This document shows positions 9,455 through 17,270 of a stretch of 64,000 bases of DNA, one piece after another. The stretch spans positions 1 through 64,000 of the forward strand of contig NZ_BBZK01000009.1 in the NCBI RefSeq assembly GCF_001748085.1, read 5' to 3'. Source of the DNA: Streptomyces sp. TP-A0874 (GTDB taxonomy: Bacteria; Actinomycetota; Actinomycetes; Streptomycetales; Streptomycetaceae). The position numbers and the translations under genes are program-made. Position 1 is the stretch's first letter. Each line of letters opens with the position of its first letter. The notes under the pieces are model-generated. The model had not been told where the DNA came from. It worked only from the letters and a program-made list of their open reading frames with translations, and did not search any database.

Positions 9455-9741
9455 GTGGCGCAGGCAAGGGCGTTGCGGGTGCCGATACCGGCCGGGATCG
9501 GCACGATCGCCTCCTTCTGGACCGAGGCCCGGCTCGCGGCGACCGGTGCGCGCTGCGCAAGCGACGGCCTGTCCGTCATCTCACGCAAAGGGCACCCGAA
9601 CATCTACCGAACGGCCAGCGGCTCATTTGTGGTGCAGGGAGATCTATGCCAGGCCTTCACGACGCCGGACGGTGAAGCACTCGTTGAGATCCCGGCGGAG
9701 ACCTTGAGGGAGGCGTTCCGTGCTCTTGGATCACCCGACTG
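9455..9741 (+). pseudogene. Possible degraded small gene
   Basis: One frame contains GHPNIYRTASGSFVVQG and then EALVEIPAETLREAF. This resembles a class of short Streptomyces proteins (about 60-70 residues) that accompany HTH/DUF397-type regulator genes. The frame stays open into the tyrosinase start, lacks a clear ribosome site, and seems to have lost the middle of the expected protein after VQG. I treat it as a probable remnant; it could instead be chance. Confidence 0.3.
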
Positions 9742-9824
9742 GCCTAGTGCTGCATGCGGGCCGTTCCGCGCAAGCCTTCACTTGAAAGAGGGAAACAAGC
9801 TTCCGCAGACGATGAGGAAAGACC

Positions 9825-11012
9825 ATGGCACAGCTTGTTCGCCGAGACCAGTCGGTACTGAGCGTGGCCGAGAAGCAGGCTTACGTCAACGCAGTGCTTA
9901 AACTCAAGAGCAGCCCGTGGGCAACCTATGACGATTTCGTCAGGTGGCATGAAGAAATGGCGCGGAGCACCACGGGCCACAGGGGGCCGGGCTTCCTCCC
10001 CTGGCACCGAGAGTTTGTTCTCCGATTCGAGCAGCAACTGGGCTTGATCGCACCAGGGCTTTCCGTACCGTACTGGGACTGGACCAAAGACAATTCCAGC
10101 ACGTCGTCGATCTGGCGCTCGGACTTCATGGGAGGTAATGGCCGGAAGGAGGACTGGAAGGTGGAGGACGGGGCGTTTGCCTTCGACAACGGATGGACCT
10201 GCGTCATCTTCCCGGACGCTCCGGAGGAGTACCTCACGCGGAACTTCGGCGGCGACTCGCCGACCCTTCCCAGCGCCGCCGCGGTGAAGCAATGCCTCGC
10301 CGCCACCGTTTACGACGTGGCCCCTTGGGACGAAACCAGCACGTCCGGATTCCGTAACATGCTGGAGGGTTGGATACCCCCTGGAGTTCACAACATGGTC
10401 CATCAATGGGTCGGCGGGGCTCTGCAGCCACCGAGTTCGCCCAACGACCCGGTGTTCTTCTTGCACCATTGCAATCTCGATCGTCTGTGGGCCCAGTGGC
10501 AGCGGCAGCACCCGGGCACGCCGTACGTGCCGACCAGCGGTGCACCGAAGGGCAATAACCTGCCCGACGTGCTTCCACCCTGGGATCAACGCACGATCGC
10601 CGACGTCCTCGACCATACGGCCCTCGGTTATCAATACGACACCGAGTATCCGCTTCCGGAGGGAAACCAGATGCTGCCGGGCGATACACTTCTCGGAGGT
10701 AACGAGGTGTGGTCGCAGGGCAGCAACTACTTTCTCACCTACCAGACAGACGGCAACCTCGTCCTCTATGACTCGAACCACAAACCCGTCTGGAACACGG
10801 CCACCTGGAGAAATCACGACCCTGGTCGTTGCACCATGAACTTCGACGGGACTCTGGCGGTGTACGGAAAGGGGAACGGCCAGCCCCAGTGGTCGAGGCC
10901 GACCACGGCCGCCCGTCCCGGGTACCGGCTCACGGTCTGGGACCAGGGCTACATCTCCATCCACCATCCGGACCGCCCGGACCAGCCCGTCTGGACGTCG
11001 AAGGACCCGTAG
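9825..11012 (+). CDS. Tyrosinase fused to a bulb-type (B-lectin) domain
   Basis: Residues 30-225 form a type 3 dicopper oxidase. The CuA ligands are H42 (RWHEE), H52 (TGHRGPGF) and H61 (PWHREF); the CuB ligands are H189 and H193 (HNMVHQW) and H215 (FFLHHCNLDRLW). The spacing matches bacterial tyrosinases that oxidise phenols to quinones. Residues about 281-392 add a beta-prism lectin domain with the QxDxNLVLY motif (QTDGNLVLYDSNHKPVW, residues 307-323) and two decayed repeats. Streptomyces MelC2 is about 275 residues and has no such tail. The MelC1 copper chaperone normally upstream is missing, and there is no Sec or Tat signal, so the protein appears cytosolic or exported by other means. The start ATG at 9825 has a modest upstream site. 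Confidence 0.88.
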   Translation: MAQLVRRDQSVLSVAEKQAYVNAVLKLKSSPWATYDDFVRWHEEMARSTTGHRGPGFLPWHREFVLRFEQQLGLIAPGLSVPYWDWTKDNSSTSSIWRSDFMGGNGRKEDWKVEDGAFAFDNGWTCVIFPDAPEEYLTRNFGGDSPTLPSAAAVKQCLAATVYDVAPWDETSTSGFRNMLEGWIPPGVHNMVHQWVGGALQPPSSPNDPVFFLHHCNLDRLWAQWQRQHPGTPYVPTSGAPKGNNLPDVLPPWDQRTIADVLDHTALGYQYDTEYPLPEGNQMLPGDTLLGGNEVWSQGSNYFLTYQTDGNLVLYDSNHKPVWNTATWRNHDPGRCTMNFDGTLAVYGKGNGQPQWSRPTTAARPGYRLTVWDQGYISIHHPDRPDQPVWTSKDP

Positions 11013-11033
11013 TGAGCTCATACCCGTTTACGG

Positions 11034-11546
11034 TCAGCCGCCAGGGGTTGGCCGGTTCGGATCGGTGATCTCGCACACCGCCCAGACGGTCTTGCCGGGG
11101 CCGTCGGCACGGGGTGCCCAACCCCAGCGGTCCGCGAGCGCCGCGACCAGGAGAAGCCCGCGCCCTCCGATCCGGTCGCTCGGCGGGTCGACGGGGGCCG
11201 GCACAGGCAGCCGGTCCCCTCGGGTGTCGGTGACGGCGACACGTACGGACAGCCTGCCGGCACCTGCGCCGCCCTCGGGTTCCGCCGAGAGGTCCATGCG
11301 GAAGTCCCGGCCGGGGACATGGCCGTGCCGGACGGCGTTGGCACACAGCTCGGCGGCGATCAGGGTGAGCCTCTCGTGTGCGTCGGCGCCGTACGGGACG
11401 CCCCAGGCCGCGAGCCGTTCCCCGCACAGCCGGCGGGCGAGTCGGGCACCGCGCGGGGTGGAGCTGAAGCGCATGCCGAAGTGGTGACGGGCCGGCGGCG
11501 CGGGGTGGCGGGCAGTCGTGGTGCGGTCGGCGAAGTTGCTGGTCAT
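11034..11546 (-). CDS. ATP-binding anti-sigma-type regulator (HATPase_c)
   Basis: A 170-residue protein with the GHKL ATPase motifs: N-box ELCANAVRHGHV near residue 65-77, and DRIGGRGLLLVAALADRWGW near 125-145. It resembles the SpoIIAB/RsbW-like kinases that abound in Streptomyces next to HTH and DUF397 genes. It is divergent from such an HTH gene, with about 115 bp between, so the trio is likely one regulatory locus of the abaA/whiJ type. Whether it phosphorylates a target or only binds it is unknown. Its last about 75 bp are repeated in decayed form at 7648-7725. Confidence 0.82.
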   Translation of the reverse strand: MTSNFADRTTTARHPAPPARHHFGMRFSSTPRGARLARRLCGERLAAWGVPYGADAHERLTLIAAELCANAVRHGHVPGRDFRMDLSAEPEGGAGAGRLSVRVAVTDTRGDRLPVPAPVDPPSDRIGGRGLLLVAALADRWGWAPRADGPGKTVWAVCEITDPNRPTPGG

Positions 11547-11660
11547 GCCTCCACGGTGCGACAGGGTGGCGTAGCGTTAACAGTGGTGACGCACGGTCGT
11601 GGGGCGGTTGTACGCGGTGGGTGCGCGCCGGTACGTGGGGTGGCGCGAGAGGCGGCGGGG

Positions 11661-12512
11661 ATGGCCCAAGACGAGGGCGAACGGACCGAGGTACGGCAAC
11701 AGCCGGAGGACGAGCCGGGCTCGGGGGTGGTGAGCGCGTTCGGCAAGCAGTTGAAACTCCTGCGGGTCCGGGCGGGGCTGGAGCGGACGGAGTTCGGCAA
11801 GCGGGTGGGGTACGCGCCGCAGTCCGTCGCATCCTTCGAACAGGGCCGACGCATCCCACAGGCGCGGTTTATCGACCGGGCCGATGAAGTGCTCGACGCC
11901 GGGGGCGTGCTGAAGGCCCTGAAGGAGGAGGTCGCCCGGGCGCAATACCCGGCGTTTTTTCGGGACGCGGCGCGGTTGGAGGCAGGAGCCGCGGAGCTCT
12001 TCCTGTACGCCGTTCAAGCTGTGCCGGGGCTCCTGCAGACGGAGGAGTACACACGAGCCCTCCTCGCCATGCGGCGCCCGTTGCTCAACGAGGACACCAT
12101 CGAGCAGCGTGTGGCCTCCAGGTTGTCTCGCCAGGAGATCTTCAACCGATGGCCTGCACCGCTGATGAGCTTCGTAATTGAAGAAGCAGTGCTCCGCAAG
12201 CCATACGGAGGCACCGAGTGCCTGCGCGGGGTGCTCGAACAGATTCTGCTGGTCGGGCACAAACGCAACGTCGAGATCCAGGTCATGCCCAACGACCGTG
12301 AGGACAACGCTGGTGTGGATGGCCCCTTCACCTTGATCTCACGCTCCGATGGTGACCAGGTGGCGTACCTGGAGGTACAGGGCCGCAGCATCCTGCTCAT
12401 CGATCGGCAGGAGGTGCGATCCATCGCGGCACGCTATGGGATTATCCGAAGCCAGGCTCTCACTCCACGAGAGTCACTCGGTTTCATCGAGAAGTTGCTG
12501 GGAGAGCTATGA
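11661..12512 (+). CDS. XRE-family regulator with DUF5753 (Scr1/WhiJ-like)
   Basis: The N-terminal HTH spans about residues 25-80 (FGKQLKLLRVRAGLERTEFG, then YAPQSVASFEQGRRIP). The remaining 200 residues match DUF5753 (ELFLYAVQAVPGLLQTEEYTRALL, then EQRVASRLSRQEIF and NVEIQVMPNDREDNAGVDGPF). I chose ATG 11661 because it follows GGCGGCGGGG and leaves a normal 283-residue protein; the frame is open much further upstream only because of GC bias. The stop overlaps the DUF397 start by 4 nt (ATGA), so the pair is translated together. Such pairs control development or antibiotic production in Streptomyces, and the Scr1/Scr2 pair is described as toxin-antitoxin-like. Confidence 0.87.
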   Translation: MAQDEGERTEVRQQPEDEPGSGVVSAFGKQLKLLRVRAGLERTEFGKRVGYAPQSVASFEQGRRIPQARFIDRADEVLDAGGVLKALKEEVARAQYPAFFRDAARLEAGAAELFLYAVQAVPGLLQTEEYTRALLAMRRPLLNEDTIEQRVASRLSRQEIFNRWPAPLMSFVIEEAVLRKPYGGTECLRGVLEQILLVGHKRNVEIQVMPNDREDNAGVDGPFTLISRSDGDQVAYLEVQGRSILLIDRQEVRSIAARYGIIRSQALTPRESLGFIEKLLGEL

Positions 12513-12769
12513 ACACCTCCGAGACTGCGACCAACGGGGCGGGACTCACTTGGTTCAAGAGCAGCTACAGCACAGGAAACGGCGGCGAGTGCGTTGAAGT
12601 CGCCTGGTTCAAGAGCAGCTACAGCGGCGCAGAAGGGGGCGAGTGCGTCGAAGTCGCCGCTACCTCCAACACCGTCCTCGTGCGCGACTCGAAGCAGGTA
12701 GCCGGGCCCGTGCTGGCGGTCGGACCTCAGGCCTGGGCCGGGTTCGTGGCGTCGGTTTCCGGCCGCTGA
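12509..12769 (+). CDS. DUF397 protein with a tandemly duplicated motif
   Basis: An 86-residue small protein, partner of the HTH gene that it overlaps. DUF397 normally has one WxKSSYSxxxGxxCVEVA motif followed by a VRDSK strand. Here the motif appears twice in a row, WFKSSYSTGNGGECVEVA and WFKSSYSGAEGGECVEVA, before VLVRDSK and the closing WAGFVASV. The DNA of the two copies is closely similar (about 54 bp each), so the duplication is recent. The extra copy could change binding to the HTH partner. Confidence 0.85.
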   Translation: MNTSETATNGAGLTWFKSSYSTGNGGECVEVAWFKSSYSGAEGGECVEVAATSNTVLVRDSKQVAGPVLAVGPQAWAGFVASVSGR

Positions 12770-12792
12770 GAACAACCCGTAGTACATGGATC

Positions 12793-12832
12793 GAGGGCCT
12801 GACGCACGCCGTGGGGCGTGCGCCAGGCCCTC
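12793..12832. terminator. Hairpin between convergent genes
   Basis: Arms GAGGGCCTGACGCACGCC and GGCGTGCGCCAGGCCCTC pair with one mismatch around a short loop. It lies between the rightward DUF397 gene and the leftward hsdR gene and can serve both. Confidence 0.8.
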
Positions 12833-12848
12833 AGCCCGTGACGCGGGG

Positions 12849-15800
12849 CTACACCTCCAAGCCCTCCTGAATCCGGATCATCCGCCATGCCACCCGCCGG
12901 GCGCTACGGTCCACATAGGACTTGAAGCCTCGGTCAGGCGCGAAGTAGCGCTTGCCGAGCGTCTGGGCGGTGGAGACGTGGTCCATCATGTGGTCGCTGA
13001 CCGCCTTGTCGGAGACGATGCCGAAGTTGCTCTCGTCGTTGACGACGGCTGCGGCCCGGACCTTGGGATCGTTCGTCAAAGCATTAAACACGGGGGCGAG
13101 GTCGGCATCGGTGAACTCGGTGCCGAACTTCGCGTTGAGCTTCTCGATCAGTTCGGACAGCGGTGACTTCTCGGTCTCCTTGCCCCCTCCCGTGCCCTCG
13201 CCGAACCCCCTGAGTTCTGCGGGCCCCTCGGGGCTGAGGGACACATCGTGCTCGCCGGCCTTCTCCACACGCAGGTGGCTGAGGTCCACTTCCCCTATGT
13301 CCACGCCACCGTCAGCGCGGCGGGGCAACCGGTTGAGCAGGTACCGTCCGTACAGGTGCAGTCGTTCAAGCTCGGGATCCTGGTAGGGGACGATCTGGGC
13401 GAGAAAGCCGTACTTGCGGACGTAGTCGTTCAGGTCTGCCCGGAACTCCTCGGCCGTCTCGATGCTGTCCTCGTCGTCCTCATCCTCCAGGAGCGCGGAG
13501 AAACGGGCGACGGCAGGCGACAGCAGTCGATACAGCTCTGCGTGCAGTTTCTCCCATTTGGCCTGCGAACCGGCCGCCTTCTCCTTCGCCGCGAAGTAAG
13601 CCGCGGCGAACTCGTCCATCTCCGCTTCTGAGATGACGGGGGCGGACATGACGCGACTCTGTGCGGTGTAGAGGAGGTTCGGGTCGGAAGGGAGGGTGTG
13701 GGCCTCCTCGTAGTACGGGCGGAAGGCCTCCTGGATGTCCTCCGCCTCGTTGACGAAGTCCAGTACGGCCAGATCCGCCTGGGACTTGCGGTCGGCGGTG
13801 CGGTTGAGGCGGGAGAGGGTCTGCACCGCGGCGATTCCAGCCAGGGTCTTGTTCACATACATGGTGGTGAGCAGCGGCTGGTCGAAGCCGGTCTGATATT
13901 TCTCCGCCACGACGAGGATCTTGTACTCCGGCTGTCCCTTACCGCCCGCCTTCACGGCCTTGTCGTCGGCGCGGACATACGCGAACGCCTTGGGTAGCGC
14001 GCTCTCGGAGAGACCGCCGTTCTCCTTCGACTCGGTGGTCTCCTTCTCGTCAATGGTGAGGGAGCCGGAGAAGGCGACCAGGACGCCCAGGTCCGGATAC
14101 CTGGTGTGGTAGTCCCGGTCCTTGATGTACTCCTTGATGGCGCGCGCCATCTGCACGGCGGACTGCCGGGACGCGGTCACGACCATCGACTTGGCCCGCC
14201 CGCCGAGCCGGCCGCGGGAGTGGGTCACGAAGTGCTCGACGATCACTTGCGCGTGCTGGGCGACGGTGTGCTCGTGGGTGAGCGCGAAGCGGGCGAGCAG
14301 GCTGTTGGCCTTGGAGGGGTCGACCTCCTTCTCGTCCGGGTTCTGGTTTACCAACTTCCAGTACGTGTTGTACGTGATGTAGTTGCGCAGCGGGTCGACG
14401 ATGAACCCTTCCTCGATGGCCTGGCGCATGGAGTAGGTGTGGAAGGGGCGGTAGACCTCCTTGCCGTTCTCCGTTGCCGGGGTGCCGAAGAGTTCGAGGG
14501 TCTTGGCCTTGGGCGTGGCGGTGAAGGCGAAGTAGGAGAGATTGGGGGCGCGGGAGCGGACCCCGGCCTCATGCTTGAGCCGGTCGCTCACTGTGACCTT
14601 GGACGCGCCCGCATCCTCGGAGTCAGAGTCCAGCCCCAGGTCACGCAGAGCCGCCTTTACTGCCTTCGTCGCGTCGCCGGACTGCGAGGAGTGCGCTTCG
14701 TCGATGACGATGGCGAAGCGGCTGCCCTTGATTTCGGTGGGGTGCTCCTTCATGTAGTCCAGCAGCGCCGGGAACGAGTGCAGGGTGACGGTCACGATCT
14801 TGCCGCTGTCGCGGGAGAGGGCACGGGCCAGTTGTTTGCTCTTCGCTCCGTGCTTCTCTTCGATCTTCACGACGAGGCCGTCGGTCTGACTGAAGCTGCC
14901 GACGGTCTCCCGGAGCTGGGAGTCCAGGTTCCGGCGGTCGGTGATGACGATGACCTTGTCGAAGACCGGTCGCCCGGGCGTGACCCGGCCGGTGATCAAC
15001 GCCTCCTGATCCAGGGCACGAGGGTCGGTGTCGGCGTGTAGGTCGGAGAGGCGGTGAGCCAGCCAGCCGATCGTGTTCGACTTGCCGGACCCGGCAGAGG
15101 CCATCACCAGGTAGTTCTGGCCGCTGCCGTGCGTCGCGGCGTGCGCGGTGAGCTTTCTGACGGCGTCCCACTGGTGGAAGCGCGGGAAAATCGTGGAGCG
15201 GGACGTTCCGCCGCCGGGTGTCCGCTGCTTCTGCTGGTGAGCGAAGCGCTGCAACAGGTCCAGCCAGTTCTCCCGCTCCCAGACCTGCTCCCAGAGATAG
15301 CTGGTGGCATAGGTACCGAAAGTGGTGGGCTGAGGGTTGCCGGCACCTCCAGGGTTGCCTGGGCCATACGAGCCGGTGTTGAAGGGCAGAAATCGGGTGT
15401 TCTTGCCGCGGAGCTGCGTCGCGACGAAGACCAGGTCCTGATCAACGGCGAAGTTCGCGATGACCCGGCGGCGGAAGATCAGCTCAGTGGGGTCACGGTC
15501 GGTGCGGTACTGCTCCTTGGCATGCTCGACAGACTGATGCGTGTGCGCGTTCTTCAACTCAGCGGTGGCGACGGGGATGCCGTTGAGGAAGAGCGCCAGG
15601 TCGAGGCGGTGGCCCGAGTCGGCCTGCTTGGTGGCGTAGGGGAGTTCGCGGACAACAGTGAGGCGATTGGCGCGGTAGCCGTTGAGGACGGAATCTTCGG
15701 TGACGAGATTCGGCTTGAAGTAGGCGACCCGGATGCGGACGCCCCGGTCCTTGACACCATTGCGGAGGACGTTGAGCACGCCTTCGTCACCGATCGCCTT

Positions 15801-16025
15801 GTCCAGGCGCTGGGCGAAACCACGCTGGGCTTCCTCCTGGCCGCCATAGATGCCGGCGAGTTCGTACCATTCGTCGGGCTGGGTCCGGCCGATGAACGTG
15901 TACAGCTCGTTGGTGTCCAGACCGAGATCGGCTCGGTAGTCCTCTGGGTTCGCCTCCCGCCATCCGCGGGACTCCAGGGCGGCGACCACGGCGGTTCCGA
16001 AGGCGTTCTCGTCGTGCACGCTCAT
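12849..16025 (-). CDS. hsdR: Type I restriction enzyme R subunit
   Basis: A 1058-residue motor and nuclease subunit. The N-terminal nuclease has D142, then E156 and K158 in DLALFLNGIPVATAELKN (the PD-ExK pattern). The superfamily 2 helicase follows, with ASAGSGKSNT (Walker A), VIDEAHSSQSG (DEAH box), FAFTATPKAKT (motif III) and a late TGFDQPLLTTMYVNK followed by QTLSRLNRT (motif VI). It cuts DNA far from unmethylated recognition sites after ATP-driven translocation, as a complex with HsdM and HsdS. It is the last gene of the hsdMSR operon, starting 3 bp after the hsdS stop. The size is normal for the family, and no break was seen. Confidence 0.95.
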   Translation of the reverse strand: MSVHDENAFGTAVVAALESRGWREANPEDYRADLGLDTNELYTFIGRTQPDEWYELAGIYGGQEEAQRGFAQRLDKAIGDEGVLNVLRNGVKDRGVRIRVAYFKPNLVTEDSVLNGYRANRLTVVRELPYATKQADSGHRLDLALFLNGIPVATAELKNAHTHQSVEHAKEQYRTDRDPTELIFRRRVIANFAVDQDLVFVATQLRGKNTRFLPFNTGSYGPGNPGGAGNPQPTTFGTYATSYLWEQVWERENWLDLLQRFAHQQKQRTPGGGTSRSTIFPRFHQWDAVRKLTAHAATHGSGQNYLVMASAGSGKSNTIGWLAHRLSDLHADTDPRALDQEALITGRVTPGRPVFDKVIVITDRRNLDSQLRETVGSFSQTDGLVVKIEEKHGAKSKQLARALSRDSGKIVTVTLHSFPALLDYMKEHPTEIKGSRFAIVIDEAHSSQSGDATKAVKAALRDLGLDSDSEDAGASKVTVSDRLKHEAGVRSRAPNLSYFAFTATPKAKTLELFGTPATENGKEVYRPFHTYSMRQAIEEGFIVDPLRNYITYNTYWKLVNQNPDEKEVDPSKANSLLARFALTHEHTVAQHAQVIVEHFVTHSRGRLGGRAKSMVVTASRQSAVQMARAIKEYIKDRDYHTRYPDLGVLVAFSGSLTIDEKETTESKENGGLSESALPKAFAYVRADDKAVKAGGKGQPEYKILVVAEKYQTGFDQPLLTTMYVNKTLAGIAAVQTLSRLNRTADRKSQADLAVLDFVNEAEDIQEAFRPYYEEAHTLPSDPNLLYTAQSRVMSAPVISEAEMDEFAAAYFAAKEKAAGSQAKWEKLHAELYRLLSPAVARFSALLEDEDDEDSIETAEEFRADLNDYVRKYGFLAQIVPYQDPELERLHLYGRYLLNRLPRRADGGVDIGEVDLSHLRVEKAGEHDVSLSPEGPAELRGFGEGTGGGKETEKSPLSELIEKLNAKFGTEFTDADLAPVFNALTNDPKVRAAAVVNDESNFGIVSDKAVSDHMMDHVSTAQTLGKRYFAPDRGFKSYVDRSARRVAWRMIRIQEGLEV

Positions 16026-16028
16026 GGG

Positions 16029-17270
16029 CTATCCCACTCCGTCCGTTACGTTACGCCCGCTGGCGGTGGAGACGTCGAACTGACCGGTGACGGCTGCGGT
16101 GATCAGGGCTTGGCGGCGTTCTGTCACTGTCTTTTTAAACTTACGGATCGAATCTTGCAGCTTCCGAACCCTCATAAGCTGAAGGTCGAGTTTGCTGGCG
16201 ACCGAGTCCTGCTCTTCCCGAGATGGAAGGTGGATTGGGAATGACTTCAATGAATCGTTATTGACAATTCGGATGCGTGAATATTGCGCCCACTCCCTGA
16301 TCTCTGATTCCGCTGCCCAAAGCTGCCATGCAATGAATCTTCCACTGACCTCAGGCTTCACTGTGATGGCAGTTAGCTGTTGATTTCCGGTTGCCGCGTG
16401 GTTCAGATGTCCAATTTTTCCGAGTGATTCACCAATCCCGGTGATCAATACGCTTCCCGCTGAAAAAAATGGAACACCAACGCCAACCGGCGCGGTCTTC
16501 TCCGCTGACGAGATGGTCAGCAACCCGTCAAGGGAGGCAGGGGTATACCACGGAAGCCTGCCCCCCGCCTCCCCTTCTCTCGACGATCGCAAATCGGCCG
16601 GCGTGCTTCCCGTCTGCATAAAGTCCAGCGCACGCCTCAGTTGGATTTGCCCGCCGCGCGAGTGTTGTCCCCTTACCCTCCCCCGTCCAGTCAGTTGCAC
16701 CGCTTGCGCAGTCAAGCCGTCGCCGAAAAGACCTAGCTGCGCCCGACGAAGGTCCATCAGCTTGTCGATACGACCGATCTCTGAATCGAGGAAGTCGGCG
16801 ATGCGCCGCTGTTCCTCCAGGGGTGGCAGCAGTACAGGCAGATTCCGCAGAAAATCATCAGGAACACGCTGCTGCCCAGCAACGCCGTACATCTCCGCTT
16901 CACCGAGCTTCAAGAAACTGTGCGCATTAACCACGTACAGGAGAAACCGTGAATCAATTCTTCCCCCGGGCCGCATCACGTGCAGTTCCGTCGTCCCAGC
17001 ACCCACTCCCCCGAGAAGGCTACTAATGAGAACCGCACGCCCTGCCTCGAAAGTGGGCGTGATCTTAGGGACCAGAACGTCGCCGTCTTGAAAACGCGTA
17101 TACCCTGTCGCAACGGACTTCTTAGTACGGCTTCGTGAAATGTCGAGGCGCCTGCCCGGCCAGACGGCCTCCATCGGAAGGAATGTGAGCTCGTCTTCAT
17201 CATTCAGCTTGTCGAAAGCTGGAGTCGCTGGATTGATCTGAACTAGATGCCGGAGTCGGATGGTGCTCAT
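16029..17270 (-). CDS. hsdS: Type I restriction-modification specificity subunit
   Basis: 413 residues with the usual two target-recognition domains, each ending in a conserved helical spacer: LPPLEEQRRIADFLDSEIGR near residue 140-160 and LPSREEQDSVASKLDLQLMR near 345-365. The second half ends with the typical ERRQALITAAVTGQFDV. I set the start at ATG 17270, which overlaps the hsdM stop as ATGA; the frame upstream is a shadow of hsdM. The region between about 16150 and 17200 is visibly richer in A/T than hsdM and hsdR, as expected for recognition domains exchanged by horizontal transfer. Confidence 0.93.
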   Translation of the reverse strand: MSTIRLRHLVQINPATPAFDKLNDEDELTFLPMEAVWPGRRLDISRSRTKKSVATGYTRFQDGDVLVPKITPTFEAGRAVLISSLLGGVGAGTTELHVMRPGGRIDSRFLLYVVNAHSFLKLGEAEMYGVAGQQRVPDDFLRNLPVLLPPLEEQRRIADFLDSEIGRIDKLMDLRRAQLGLFGDGLTAQAVQLTGRGRVRGQHSRGGQIQLRRALDFMQTGSTPADLRSSREGEAGGRLPWYTPASLDGLLTISSAEKTAPVGVGVPFFSAGSVLITGIGESLGKIGHLNHAATGNQQLTAITVKPEVSGRFIAWQLWAAESEIREWAQYSRIRIVNNDSLKSFPIHLPSREEQDSVASKLDLQLMRVRKLQDSIRKFKKTVTERRQALITAAVTGQFDVSTASGRNVTDGVG

